DNA from: Bacteroidota bacterium
GTDB lineage: Bacteria; Bacteroidota; Bacteroidia; Bacteroidales; VadinHA17
Direction: 5' to 3'
NCBI GenBank assembly: GCA_029547705.1
Contig: JAKPOU010000066.1
Span: 35,327 to 99,326 of the forward strand
Length of the DNA stretch: 64,000 nt
Shown: positions 37,221 to 47,800 of the stretch, one piece after another
How the letters are laid out: every line of letters starts with the position of its first letter
How positions within the stretch are numbered: position 1 is the first letter of the stretch
The notes under the pieces: model-generated
What the model was told of the DNA's origin: nothing
What the model saw: only the letters and a program-made list of their open reading frames with translations
Databases searched by the model: none
Translations under genes and position numbers: made by a program

Positions 37221-40200
37221 ATGCATAGATTATTCAGATTATTCATAAACAGAAGGCTCCTGATAGCCACCATCTTTGTTATAATAGCCGGCATAGGAAT
37301 ATATTCCTGGATTGTTCTGCCCGTAGACGCCTATCCGGATATCGCTGATGTTACGGTTGAGGTTATCACCCAGGTAAGCGGCCTTGCAACAGAAGAGATT
37401 GAACAGCAGATAACAATACCTCTCGAACGCGAACTGAACGGCCTTCCGGGCCTTCAGACAATGCGAAGCAAGAATCTTTTCGGCATTTCTAACATTCTCC
37501 TGGTATTTCAGGATGGTATTGATGATTACTGGGCACGGCAGAGGGTCCAGGAGAGAATCAGCGGTATCGACCTCCCCTTTGATGCAACTCCTGAAATAGG
37601 CCCCCTCACATCTCCCACAGGTGAGATCTTCCGTTATTATATTGAAAGCAACAGTAAGAGTCTCAGGGAACTTACCGATCTTCAGAGATGGGTTATCATT
37701 CCCCGGCTGAAACAGATTACGGGCGTGGCCGACGTTCAGAATTTTGGCGGCATTACAACCCAGTACCAGATAGAAATAGAACCTGACAAGCTTGACAAAT
37801 ATGATATCAGCCTGAATGATGTCATTGAAGGAATTGAGAGGAACAACTCAAATGCCGGCGGCAGCCTCATGGACCGGGGCGACCTGAGCTACACTATCCG
37901 GGGAGTGGGACTGATACAGGATCTGGAGGACCTTGGCAGAATCGTTGTCAGCACAACCCACGGGATCCCCGTATACATAAACGACCTCGGAACACTCAAG
38001 TATGGCAACCTGGAACGCAAGGGAGTGTTTGGCTACACAGACAGGACAACCGACCTGTCGGAAAGTGTTCAGGGAATTGTACAAATGCTCCGGTATGAAA
38101 ACCCCTCACTGGTGCTTAAGGAAATACATAAGGCAGTAGATGAGCTGAATGAGAAAATCCTCCCCGAAGATGTTACAATAAGGGTTTTCCTTGACAGGAC
38201 ACATCTGGTTTCAGCCACACTGAATACCGTTTCACATACAATATCATACGGGGTTCTGCTGGTTGTCGGAGTCCTGATAATATTCCTCGGCAGCTGGAGA
38301 AGTGCCCTGGTTATTGCAATCACAATACCGCTTTCTCTTCTGATTGCATTCATTTTCATGTATTTTTTCGGCATACAGGCAAACCTCCTTTCCCTGGGTG
38401 CAATTGATTTCGGCATTCTCGTTGAAGGTGCCATTGTTATGCTTGAGACTGTTCTGCGCAAAAGGGAGGAAGAGCCGGATGCCATGCTGTCTGTTGACAA
38501 CATTGCCAAAAGAAGCGTGGAGATGGGAAAGCCGATCTTCTTTGCAATGCTCATCATCATCATTGTTTATCTGCCCCTGTTTACCTTTGAAAGGATCGAA
38601 AGGAAAATGTTTGCACCCATGGCCTATACGGTGGGGTTTGCAACCCTGGGAGCCCTGGCTGTCGCACTGATCATGATACCCGGCCTTTCATTCACAATTT
38701 ACCGGAAGCCCCGGAAGGTTTACCATAATAAATGGCTGGAGAAACTGACAGTGCTGTACCACAAATACAATGTGAAGCTCCTCAGAAAGCCGCGGAGGGT
38801 TTTCCTGCCACTGGGATTAATTCTCGCTTTAACCGTAGTACTGACATTTACCGTAGGAAAAGATTTTCTTCCTTCCCTGGATGAAGGTTCATTATGGCTG
38901 CAGGTACAGCTTCCGCCGGGAATCGCCCTTCACAAGTCCAGAGCCATGGCTGACACACTCAGAAACCATCTGATAAAATATGAGGAAGTTGAATATGCAA
39001 TGACACAGGTAGGGAGGGATGATGAAGGAACCGACCCCTTTTCAATATCGCATGCAGAATGCGGGGTCGGGCTTATCCCCTACCGCGAGTGGAAACGGGG
39101 GAAAAGAAAGGATGACCTCATAGCGGAACTGGCTGCAGACCTGGAAAGATTGCCGGGATATGAGATAGGATTTTCCCAACCGATCATTGACATGGTTATG
39201 GATCAGATTGCAGGATCACACAGCGATCTGGCGATCAAAATTTTCGGTGAAGATCTCATTGAAGCCAGACGAATAGCCGATGAAATCGCCGACCTCATCA
39301 GGGAAATAAAAGGAGCTGAAGATGTCAGCATTGAACAGGAACCTCCCCTGCCCCAGCTCCAGATACATGCAGAACGTGAAAAAATCGCCCTTCACGGTCT
39401 GAACGTATCTGATGTGTCAGAACTTATTGAAGTGGCAATCGGCGGAAAGGCTGTTTCACAGATATTCATAGGAAACAGGGTCTATGACGTGATCTGCAGG
39501 TATACGGAAAAGTCCAGGGAAACTCCCGACCGTATCGGTTCACTGCTTCTCACAACAGCCTCCGGATCGAGAATACCCCTGTCACAGGTAGCGGAAATAA
39601 AAACCACTACAGGCCCCGGAATCATCAACAGGGAAGAAAATGAACGTTTCCTTACGGTAAGGGTCAATCTGCGGAACCGCGACATCAGCTCCTTTTACAG
39701 TGAGGCCAGTGCACTGATTGAAAAGGAAGTGAAATACAACCATCATGACTTCCGTCTGAAATGGAGCGGCCAGTTTGAAAACCAGAGAAGGGCATTCACC
39801 AGGCTGATTCTCATCGTTCCTCTTTCACTGGCTTTGATGTTCCTGCTGCTATACTGGAATTTTGGAAATTTCAGACAGGCCTGGCTGCAGATGGCAATGC
39901 TGCCTCTCTCAATATTTGGGGGTATGGTGGCATTAAATATTTCGGGGATGAGCCTGAATGTCTCCTCTGCAGTAGGATTCATTGCACTTTTCGGAATGTT
40001 CATGATGAACGGAGTGCTCATGATCACCCACATAAACCATCTCAGGAAGGAAGGAACGGAACTTGAAAAAGCAATAACAGACGGTGCTTCCCATCGCCTG
40101 AGACAGATACTGATGACCTCCGCTGTTGCCATTCTGGGACTGCTGCCTGCATCCCTGGCCACAAACATCGGCTCCGATGTTCAACGGCCACTTGCAACAG

Positions 40201-40325
40201 TGATTGTTTACGGCCTTGCCTTCGGAACAGTGATAACACTGGCCACCCTTCCGGCCCTTTACTATTTATTGGAACTGAGGTTTTTAAAAAAGAACAATAA
40301 CAGAGTAACCACAAATCCCAGATGA
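37221..40325 (+). CDS. Heavy-metal RND efflux pump (CzcA-like), system 2
   Basis: Inner-membrane RND pump of 1,034 residues. The helix-4 relay reads AIDFGILVEGAIVMLE, with Asp396, Glu402 and Glu409. It keeps the D-F-G pattern of divalent-cation CzcA pumps but has Glu in place of the central Asp. The porter domain lacks the CusA methionine triad; the loop after DEGSLWLQVQLPPG instead contains EGTDPFSISHAECG. Zn(II), Co(II), Cd(II) or Ni(II) export is the natural expectation, inferred from family motifs. The gene overlaps the following TolC gene by four bases. Confidence 0.92.
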   Translation: MHRLFRLFINRRLLIATIFVIIAGIGIYSWIVLPVDAYPDIADVTVEVITQVSGLATEEIEQQITIPLERELNGLPGLQTMRSKNLFGISNILLVFQDGIDDYWARQRVQERISGIDLPFDATPEIGPLTSPTGEIFRYYIESNSKSLRELTDLQRWVIIPRLKQITGVADVQNFGGITTQYQIEIEPDKLDKYDISLNDVIEGIERNNSNAGGSLMDRGDLSYTIRGVGLIQDLEDLGRIVVSTTHGIPVYINDLGTLKYGNLERKGVFGYTDRTTDLSESVQGIVQMLRYENPSLVLKEIHKAVDELNEKILPEDVTIRVFLDRTHLVSATLNTVSHTISYGVLLVVGVLIIFLGSWRSALVIAITIPLSLLIAFIFMYFFGIQANLLSLGAIDFGILVEGAIVMLETVLRKREEEPDAMLSVDNIAKRSVEMGKPIFFAMLIIIIVYLPLFTFERIERKMFAPMAYTVGFATLGALAVALIMIPGLSFTIYRKPRKVYHNKWLEKLTVLYHKYNVKLLRKPRRVFLPLGLILALTVVLTFTVGKDFLPSLDEGSLWLQVQLPPGIALHKSRAMADTLRNHLIKYEEVEYAMTQVGRDDEGTDPFSISHAECGVGLIPYREWKRGKRKDDLIAELAADLERLPGYEIGFSQPIIDMVMDQIAGSHSDLAIKIFGEDLIEARRIADEIADLIREIKGAEDVSIEQEPPLPQLQIHAEREKIALHGLNVSDVSELIEVAIGGKAVSQIFIGNRVYDVICRYTEKSRETPDRIGSLLLTTASGSRIPLSQVAEIKTTTGPGIINREENERFLTVRVNLRNRDISSFYSEASALIEKEVKYNHHDFRLKWSGQFENQRRAFTRLILIVPLSLALMFLLLYWNFGNFRQAWLQMAMLPLSIFGGMVALNISGMSLNVSSAVGFIALFGMFMMNGVLMITHINHLRKEGTELEKAITDGASHRLRQILMTSAVAILGLLPASLATNIGSDVQRPLATVIVYGLAFGTVITLATLPALYYLLELRFLKKNNNRVTTNPR

Positions 40326-41611
40326 AAATCAGTGTCAAAGCCCTTTTGCTAATAATAATTCTCCTCCCGGCTCCTCAGCTGCTGAGGGCACAGCAGGAAA
40401 TCACATTCGCATATAATCCTGTATCCTTCACTGAATACCTGTCAGCCGTGGTTCAGGGGAACATCGGATATATTGCCGAGAAATTTTCAGTGAGCATTGC
40501 TGAGGCTGAGCTGAAGGCGGCACGCATCTTTCCCGATCCTGAAATAAGCCTGACATACGTCAATAATGAAGATGCACGTCTGCAGATGGGCCAGGCTTTC
40601 GAATCGGAAATATCTTATCCCGTCAGTCTCGGGAACAGGAGAAAAGCCGGTATTTCTCTGGCAAAATCAAGGCACGAACTGTCACAGATGATGCTGGACC
40701 TCTATTTTCAGAATCTCCGGGCAGATGCTGCCATGGCATATTACGCCTGCCTGCGTGATCAGAAAAAATACGAGATCCATCTTTCCATCTATGAACAACT
40801 GGTTAAGCTTGCATCTGCCGACAGTATCAGACTGAATGCAGGCGATGCCACCGGGCTCGATGCAATGCAGTCGTCACTTGAAGCCATGGCTTACCTGACT
40901 GAAGTAATGCAAAGCCTGGCGGAAATGCAGAACAGTGGCATGGATCTTATGCAGCTTCAGGGAAAAAAGTTTTCAAGCAGCCTCGATATGGCTTCAGGAG
41001 ATTTTCCTGATCCGGTATTCCATTTCAGCATTGACGGTCTTTTGGAAAAGGCATTTGAGAATCGCGCTGAATTGCTGATAGCGGTCAAATCCCAGGAAGT
41101 ATCGGAGAAAAACCTCGGCCTGCTCAGGGCAAACAGGGCGTTTGAATTCAACCTGGAAGCAGGATATTCATATAACTCAATTGTTTTAAATGAGATAGCT
41201 CCTGCTCCCGCATTCAATGCAGTAACAGCCGGTCTCTCCTTCCCGATCAAGTTCTCCGGAATGAACCGGGGGGAAATAAGGGCTGCCGAGGCCGAAATCC
41301 GGCAGAATCAGGAATTGCGCAACGAAACTGAACTGCAGATATACACAGAGATGATGCAGGCATACAATAACTTCATCACCCAGGCAAAAAAGGCTGAACA
41401 GTTCAGCAAGGGCCTTGCAGAAACTGCGGGGAGAATACTTCAGGGACGCATCTATGCCTATCAGAGGGGAGAAACAGGACTGGTTGATGTTTTAAATGCA
41501 CAGAGGACATTCATGGACCTGCAGCTCAGCCAGCTGGATACCTGGTTTGATTATACCGCTGCTCTTATTGAAGTGGAAAGGGCTGCCGGCATATGGGATC
41601 TTCCCGAGTGA
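40322..41611 (+). CDS. TolC-family outer-membrane factor, system 2 (CzcC-like)
   Basis: Outer-membrane channel of 429 residues with a signal peptide ending LLRAQ (about residue 23) and two OEP repeats rich in long helices (FSVSIAEAELKAARIF; SLANRRK-like loop SLGNRRKAGISLAKSR). The segment RIYAYQRGETGLVDVLNAQRTFMDLQ is the typical CzcC-type repeat end. It is coupled to the pump gene by an ATGA overlap and is the last gene of the operon. It converges with system 3 only 55 bp away. Confidence 0.9.
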   Translation: MKISVKALLLIIILLPAPQLLRAQQEITFAYNPVSFTEYLSAVVQGNIGYIAEKFSVSIAEAELKAARIFPDPEISLTYVNNEDARLQMGQAFESEISYPVSLGNRRKAGISLAKSRHELSQMMLDLYFQNLRADAAMAYYACLRDQKKYEIHLSIYEQLVKLASADSIRLNAGDATGLDAMQSSLEAMAYLTEVMQSLAEMQNSGMDLMQLQGKKFSSSLDMASGDFPDPVFHFSIDGLLEKAFENRAELLIAVKSQEVSEKNLGLLRANRAFEFNLEAGYSYNSIVLNEIAPAPAFNAVTAGLSFPIKFSGMNRGEIRAAEAEIRQNQELRNETELQIYTEMMQAYNNFITQAKKAEQFSKGLAETAGRILQGRIYAYQRGETGLVDVLNAQRTFMDLQLSQLDTWFDYTAALIEVERAAGIWDLPE

Positions 41612-41666
41612 ATACAGCGGATCTGAAGCATCCGCAAATATTACACTGAATCTTCCGGGGAAGTTT

Positions 41667-43487
41667 TCAGTAACTCAGCTTCTCTTTTGTTTCCCCGCAG
41701 GTGAGCATCATATTACCGAAATAAGGATTACGTACTGCCTCATCCTCACTGAGCCAGTACCCGCCCCTGTCATTGTCATACATCGGGCAGTACTGGTAAT
41801 AGACTGTCTTATCCGCCAGGCCGAAAGTACGGATGGCGGTGTAAAGATTATCGCTCACAAGCTGAAAGCCTTTCCGCTGCCTTTCCAGGTCACCGGAACC
41901 GGACAATACTGACAGCCCGTCAGAGATTCTCTTCGAAAGATCCATCCATATTACATGATCATCGCCGGTCAGCAGGTTCATGTCTGTCCTGTCCAGTGCC
42001 TGCCGGAGACCGGAAGCCTCCTGTCCGGCCTTGTCCGGATCATCAAGCACCAGGGCATTCTTGACCAGAAGATAATGCTCCAGCACATCCGTAAGTTGTC
42101 TGACGAAAACCCGGCTGACAACCCTGTTTTTCACTTCGCTCCGGCTGTCTCCGGGAAGAGGCATACTCCGCATGTCACGGATGCCGGCCGGCTCCGAGGC
42201 CTCCGCTGATTCACCGGGCCCGCCACTCTCAGTGCGGTTCATCATACTGGGTTTGCCCTCCAGCTGTGCGGCCGCATCCACACTGAATGTTCCGCGGGTC
42301 ACTATTTCCTCACCTTCTGCCAGCCCGCCGGTGATTACCCAGGCATTCCCGATTGCCGGTCCCAGTTTCACTTCCCTCAGCCTGAAAACCGGTTCATCCG
42401 CCTGAGGATCCTTAACATATACTATCGACCTTTTCCCGGTCCACAGCACGGCTGATTTCGGAACCACAATACTGTTACGGTATGCTGCCATGTCAGATAC
42501 AAGACTTCCGGTTGCAAACATGCCCGGCTTCAGCATTCCGGAACGGTTGCCAACATCCACCCTTACACCAGCCACACGGGTCAGCGGATCGATAAGGGGA
42601 TCAACAAAGGCAACAGTTCCTGAAAAATCCCTTCCCGGTACTGCCTCAACCCTGAAGCTTACCTGCTGCCCCGTCCTGATGAACGGAAGATCAGATTCAT
42701 AGGCATCCAGCATGAGCCATACCCGGGACAGGCCTGCTATGTCATACAAAACAGTGCCGCGCGATACGTAATCTCCGGTGCTTACCCTCCGGGAAATAAC
42801 AGTGCCTGAAGTATTTGACACTACCGTGAAAGAGCTTATTATCGTACCGGAATTCTCAATTGCCGAGATCTGGTCGTCAGTTAGTTTCAGATGACGTAAT
42901 TTTTCCCTTGATGCCTCATAAAGCAGAGGCTGTATCTGCCTGGTTCCGGCTGTCTCCAGCAATTCCTGCTGGGCCGTTACCAGTTCGGGTGAGTAAATTT
43001 CAGCCAGCTTCTGTCCGGCAGTAACAGTTTCACCGGTAAAGTTCACAAACAATTTTTCTATACGGCCTGAAACATGGGAGACCTGGCTTTGCAGCAGCCG
43101 TTCATCGAGCTGTACCATTCCGTAAAGCCTGATCTCCCCTGCGGGATCTCCGGCGGCTACCCTTGTTGTATGCACATTGGCCAGTTCCGCAGCTTCCCTG
43201 GACAGATGAACAGCATCATGATCATGGTGAACCGTACCGCCGGAAACAAGCGGTATAAGATCCATCCCGCAAATAGGACATTTCCCTGGTTCAGTCATTC
43301 TTATCTGCGGGTGCATTGAACATGTCCAGATCTCAACTTTTTCCTCCCCTGCATGCTGATGGCCGGCAGAGTCTTCATGTCCGCCGGAATGAAAGAACAC
43401 CCTGCCCAGCAGAACACCCAGGAGTAAAAGCAGAATGTAAACCGGCCACCGGCCCTTAAATATCCTGTAATATATTTTCCTCTTCAT
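41667..43487 (-). CDS. cusB: CusB-like periplasmic adaptor with metal-binding and DUF3347 domains, system 3
   Basis: Adaptor of 606 residues anchored by one N-terminal helix (about 13-31). A His-rich spacer leads to a heavy-metal-binding domain (WTCSMHPQI...GKCPICGMDL; Cys56, His59, Cys70, Cys73), a unit typical of Cu/Ag adaptors. The CusB-like core spans about 85-400. The last 130 residues look like DUF3347 (VLEHYLLVKNALV; YCPMYDNDRGGYWLSED), also with Cys and Met. I use the ATG at 43487, because an upstream ATG at 43538 would lie inside the TolC gene. Three potential metal sites in one chain suit a copper chaperone-adaptor. It is the last gene of the operon. Confidence 0.92.
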   Translation of the reverse strand: MKRKIYYRIFKGRWPVYILLLLLGVLLGRVFFHSGGHEDSAGHQHAGEEKVEIWTCSMHPQIRMTEPGKCPICGMDLIPLVSGGTVHHDHDAVHLSREAAELANVHTTRVAAGDPAGEIRLYGMVQLDERLLQSQVSHVSGRIEKLFVNFTGETVTAGQKLAEIYSPELVTAQQELLETAGTRQIQPLLYEASREKLRHLKLTDDQISAIENSGTIISSFTVVSNTSGTVISRRVSTGDYVSRGTVLYDIAGLSRVWLMLDAYESDLPFIRTGQQVSFRVEAVPGRDFSGTVAFVDPLIDPLTRVAGVRVDVGNRSGMLKPGMFATGSLVSDMAAYRNSIVVPKSAVLWTGKRSIVYVKDPQADEPVFRLREVKLGPAIGNAWVITGGLAEGEEIVTRGTFSVDAAAQLEGKPSMMNRTESGGPGESAEASEPAGIRDMRSMPLPGDSRSEVKNRVVSRVFVRQLTDVLEHYLLVKNALVLDDPDKAGQEASGLRQALDRTDMNLLTGDDHVIWMDLSKRISDGLSVLSGSGDLERQRKGFQLVSDNLYTAIRTFGLADKTVYYQYCPMYDNDRGGYWLSEDEAVRNPYFGNMMLTCGETKEKLSY

Positions 43488-43498
43488 ACTTTTGTTTT

Positions 43499-44857
43499 TT
43501 ATCGGTTTTCCCTGACCGCCATCAAACGTTTCAGCCATGCAGCGGCTGTGTTCAGATCGGTGAGTGCCCCGACCTGCATCAGTTCATAATCCAGTGTCTG
43601 CTGAATAACACGCAGGACGTCCGTAAGCAGAACAGAAGAGGCTGAAAAGCCTTTGAGCATTATTTCCAGTGTTTTTGATGCAAGCACATATTGTTCATCA
43701 TAAACATCCATTCTCTGTTCCGCATCCCGGTACATCTGCATTGCAGCGTACCAATCCGCGGTGAGGGAGTTAGACACGGCACGGTAGTTCTGTGAGCTTG
43801 CCCGTTCAAGAAGCTCTGCCTCCTCCCGCATGGCCGCATATTTTTTCCTGTACACGGGAAGGGTGACCGAAACCATAGGCATGAGCATATCCTTTCCGTT
43901 CATCGGTGAACCTGACATATCACTTTTCCCTATTACCGAATAGCTTAATCCAAGTCCGATCATGGGATAGCCAAGGCCAGCTGCCGTTTTCTTCCTTGCT
44001 TCGTAAGATTCTGTCTCCAGACTTATCATCTTCAGTGCGGGGATGTTGCCGTTTACGGGATCAGAAAACCCGGGCATCAGCAGCATGAGAGTGTCACGGT
44101 ACAGGCTGTCCCCGGTATATACATAGCCTGCCGGGGGCCTGTCAAGATAACTGTTGAACAGGGCCAGAGCTGACTCTTCACGTCGTTTCAGACCCGCTAT
44201 CCTGTTTCTGAGATCACCCTCCTCAATACGGATCCGGTAAAGATCCGTCAGTCCTCCCCCCTCTGCCTCCGTCTCTGCTGCCGGCGTCCTGTACCTGACA
44301 AGTGACAGCTGCTCAATCTGCCTGAGTATCTCCAGGTTCTTTTCCGAAATGCCGATCTCCCTCCTCAGCCTGAAAAGCTCGTACCAGGTCCGTCTGACAT
44401 TGTAGACAAGCTCCAGTTCCGAATCAATATACTCCTCCCGTTTCGCCCGGGCCAGCAGCCTCATCTCATCTTCCGCATTCTTCAGCACACCAAACAAGGG
44501 GAACATCTGCATCAGACGAAGATCCGCGTACTGCCTGCCACTGACGATCTCCATCGGCGAAAGAAACAGCCCGGCATCAAGCTGAGGATCCGGCAGACTT
44601 CCTGCCTGTACTGCTTTTTTCTGAAAAGCCTCATATTCACTGTCTTTTTTCAGCAGGGATGGATTGTTCGCAACGGCAATCTCAATATATTTTTTAAGGG
44701 AATCCTCCTGTGAATGCAGTGGAGAAAGCGAAAATAAAAAGACATAAAAGGAGGCAATATAAAGCAGAGCCCTTTTCCTGCCTGAATGAATCAGACCGCT
44801 GTTATTTCCCGAACCTGCAGAACCGCTTTTCGTTATATGTTTTTCTTTCTCCTGCAT
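43499..44857 (-). CDS. TolC-family outer-membrane factor, system 3 (CusC-like)
   Basis: A 452-residue outer-membrane channel with a long N-terminal basic region before the hydrophobic signal core (LLYIASFYVFLFSLSPLHSQ, about 31-50). Two helical OEP repeats are present (PQLDAGLFLSPMEI; LGLSYSVIGKSDMSGSPMNG). It is unusually Met-rich in the second loop (MSGSPMNGKDMLMPMVSV), in keeping with a Cu(I)/Ag(I) route. It sits 21 bp after the pump gene and 11 bp before the adaptor gene. Confidence 0.88.
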   Translation of the reverse strand: MQEKEKHITKSGSAGSGNNSGLIHSGRKRALLYIASFYVFLFSLSPLHSQEDSLKKYIEIAVANNPSLLKKDSEYEAFQKKAVQAGSLPDPQLDAGLFLSPMEIVSGRQYADLRLMQMFPLFGVLKNAEDEMRLLARAKREEYIDSELELVYNVRRTWYELFRLRREIGISEKNLEILRQIEQLSLVRYRTPAAETEAEGGGLTDLYRIRIEEGDLRNRIAGLKRREESALALFNSYLDRPPAGYVYTGDSLYRDTLMLLMPGFSDPVNGNIPALKMISLETESYEARKKTAAGLGYPMIGLGLSYSVIGKSDMSGSPMNGKDMLMPMVSVTLPVYRKKYAAMREEAELLERASSQNYRAVSNSLTADWYAAMQMYRDAEQRMDVYDEQYVLASKTLEIMLKGFSASSVLLTDVLRVIQQTLDYELMQVGALTDLNTAAAWLKRLMAVRENR

Positions 44858-44878
44858 TATTCAATATGTATGATTTGT

Positions 44879-47800
44879 TTACTGAGTTCCTTCGGTTATA
44901 ATTCTTTCCGCCGGGCCGGGAGCGGCTGACTTGTTTATTTCCGTTTCTCTCCAGATCGCCTGAAACAGGGGTACGACGAAAATTGTCATTACCTGTATAA
45001 GCATACCTCCGAAAGCAGGTATTGCCATGGGAACCATTATATCCGATCCCTTCCCTGTTGACGAGAGAACCGGCAGCAATGCAATCACGGCAACCGCTGT
45101 GGTCATCATTGCAGGTCTTACACGCTTCTTCCCCGCATCAAGCACTGCCTTTCTCACCTCATTCACAGTGGCTGGCTGCCTTTCCTCAAAAATCTGATGA
45201 ATATAGGTGCCCATCAGAACCCCGTCATTCGTCGCAATTCCGAAAAGGGCAATAAATCCGACCCAAACGGCAACGCTCAGATTTATGGTGTGCATCTGAA
45301 ACAGTTCACGCATATTCATTCCGGCCAGATTGAAATTCATAAACCAGTCCTGGCCGTACAGCCACAGCATGATAAAGCCTCCGGCAAATGCCACAAACAC
45401 TCCCGAGAAATGTATGAATGAAGCGGTAATCGTCCGGAATCTCTGATAGAGCAAAAAAAGAATTATGATAAGACTGAGGGGTATTACGACTGATAGTCTT
45501 TTGGTTGCCCTGATCTGATGCTCATAGTTGCCGGCAAACTTATAGCTTACCCCGGGGGGCAGTTCAATATCCCCGGAATCGATTCCCGCCCTGAGAATCC
45601 CGGCTGCCTCATTGACAACATCAACCTCCGCTTTCCCCTCATGCTTGTCAAAAATCACATAACCAACAAGGAAGGTGTTTTCACTCTGTATCATCTGCGC
45701 ACCTTTTGTATAGTCAATATCTGCTACGGCCCCGAGCGGTACCTGGATACCACCGGCAGCAGGTATCAGTATCTTTCCGAGATCTTCAGGATTGTCCCTC
45801 AGTTCACGGGCATAGCGCACTCTCAGGGGGAATCGTTCACGGCCCTCAACCGAAGTTGTGAGGGACATACCCCCGACAGCAACCTGCAGCACTTCCTGCA
45901 GCTCACTTACCGTAATCCCGTATCTGGCCATTGCCTCCCTCCTGAGTCTGATTTCAATATACGGGGCACCAACGGCCCGGTCATAAAAGACTGTTGAAGG
46001 ATTGACCGAAGGCACATCCTTCAGTGCTTTCTCAAACTGCAGGCCGGCATGCTCAATCGCCTCCAGGTCGGGACCGTAAACCTTCAGTCCCATCGGAGCA
46101 CGCATCCCCGTGGACAGCATCACCAGCCTGGTCTCAATGGGCTGCAGCTTCGGCGCTGAAGTCAGACCCGGAATGGCAGTTGCCTTTACGATCTCTTTCC
46201 AGATATCATCGGGCGATTTTATTTCCGGCCTCCACTGCCGGAAAAAATCACCTTTCCTGTCAGGTATCAGGCTGTCAGCCGGAATAAGCCTGAATTTATC
46301 TGATCCGGAGTTATATTTCAAGTCGCCCTTCAATATGAAACTACCTGTACGGTCAGTACGGAAGCGCATCCTGCGCCCGTTTTCGTCGAGAATATATTCA
46401 GGCCGGTAATTGATCGTATTTTCAAACATCTGCACGGGAGCGGGATCGAGGGCCGAGTTAACCCTTCCCCATTTGCCGACGGCTGCTTCCACTTCAGGAA
46501 TGGCGGCGACCCGTCTGTCAAGGATCTCTATGTATTCAAGATTCTTCTCAATGCCCGTGTGAGGCATGCTTGTGGGCATAAGCAGAAACGAACCCTCATC
46601 AAGGGCCGGCATGAATTCCTTGCCGGCTCCGGGGAAAATACCGGATGCACCCTGCCACAGGGCGGTCTGCCTTATTTTCTTCCAGCCGGCCTTTTCAAAG
46701 CTGCCGGCAATAAAGCCGAAGGTTCTGTCAAAACCCATCCAGGCAAGCCATCCGAAAAGCAGAGTGGCTCCCGGAATTAAAAGGAATTTCAGCTTGTTCT
46801 TGAGGGCCCATCCCATAATATTTTCATAATAACGGACCAGCGACATGAGTGCCAGGAGAATGACAGCAACTATCCCCGCAACAAAGAGAAAATTGACAAA
46901 CTGGCTGTTGTGAGGCCCGAGCGGAAGCCAGCCTTTTGCCAGATACCAGAGGGCAAAAAGTACCACAATGGCTATATTTATATGACCCGGGTAATTCTTC
47001 CGCCTTTCACTCCACCTTCCTGCAAGGAGGTTGTTGATACCTGCCGCAGTAAGGGCAAGTGCGGGCCATGTCTGCCAGACCGCCGCTATGATCAGTCCTG
47101 AGGCAATCAGTAAAAAGTTCCAGGCCTTTTTGGTGGTTTTTCTCCCGGATGTGATATTGAAAAACAGATAGACCAGGGTGGGAAGGATTACTATACCGAG
47201 AATAAATGCTGAGAGAAGCGCAAAGGTTTTGGTAAAGGCCAGAGGATGAAACAGTTTTCCTTCCTGTGCCTGCATTGCAAAAACCGGAAGGAAACTGACA
47301 ATCGTTGTGGAAACCGAAGTGACCACAGCACCCCTTACCTCCACGGTAGCCTCATATATGACTTTCAGCAGCCTTTCCCCTTTCACCCCGCGGTTCTCAG
47401 GCATTTCCAGATGCCGGAGTATATTTTCCACATCCACTATCCCTATGTCAACCATCACTCCAATGGCAATGGCAATACCCGATAATGCAACAATGTTTGC
47501 CTCTATCCCTGCCAGTCTCATCAGGATGAATGTCATGAGCACCCCGGCCGGCAGGAGGCCCGACACTATCAGTGAGGCTCTGAGGTTCAGAAGCAGTACC
47601 AGTATTACGATAATACTTATAAGTATTTCATGGGAGAGAGCTGTTTCCAGCGTACCGATGGTTTCCCTGATAAGTCCTGTGCGGTCATAAAAAGGAACTA
47701 TGGTCACTTTTGAAACTGTTCCGTCAGGGAGTATCTTCTGAGGGAGACCGGCCTCCACCTCCGCTATCCTGTCCTTTACATTGCCGATCACAGCCCAGGG

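Noticed and set aside
43488..43538. Longer start of the CusB-like adaptor at 43538
   Set aside because: It would overlap the TolC gene by 40 bases, and the extra residues have no signal or family features.
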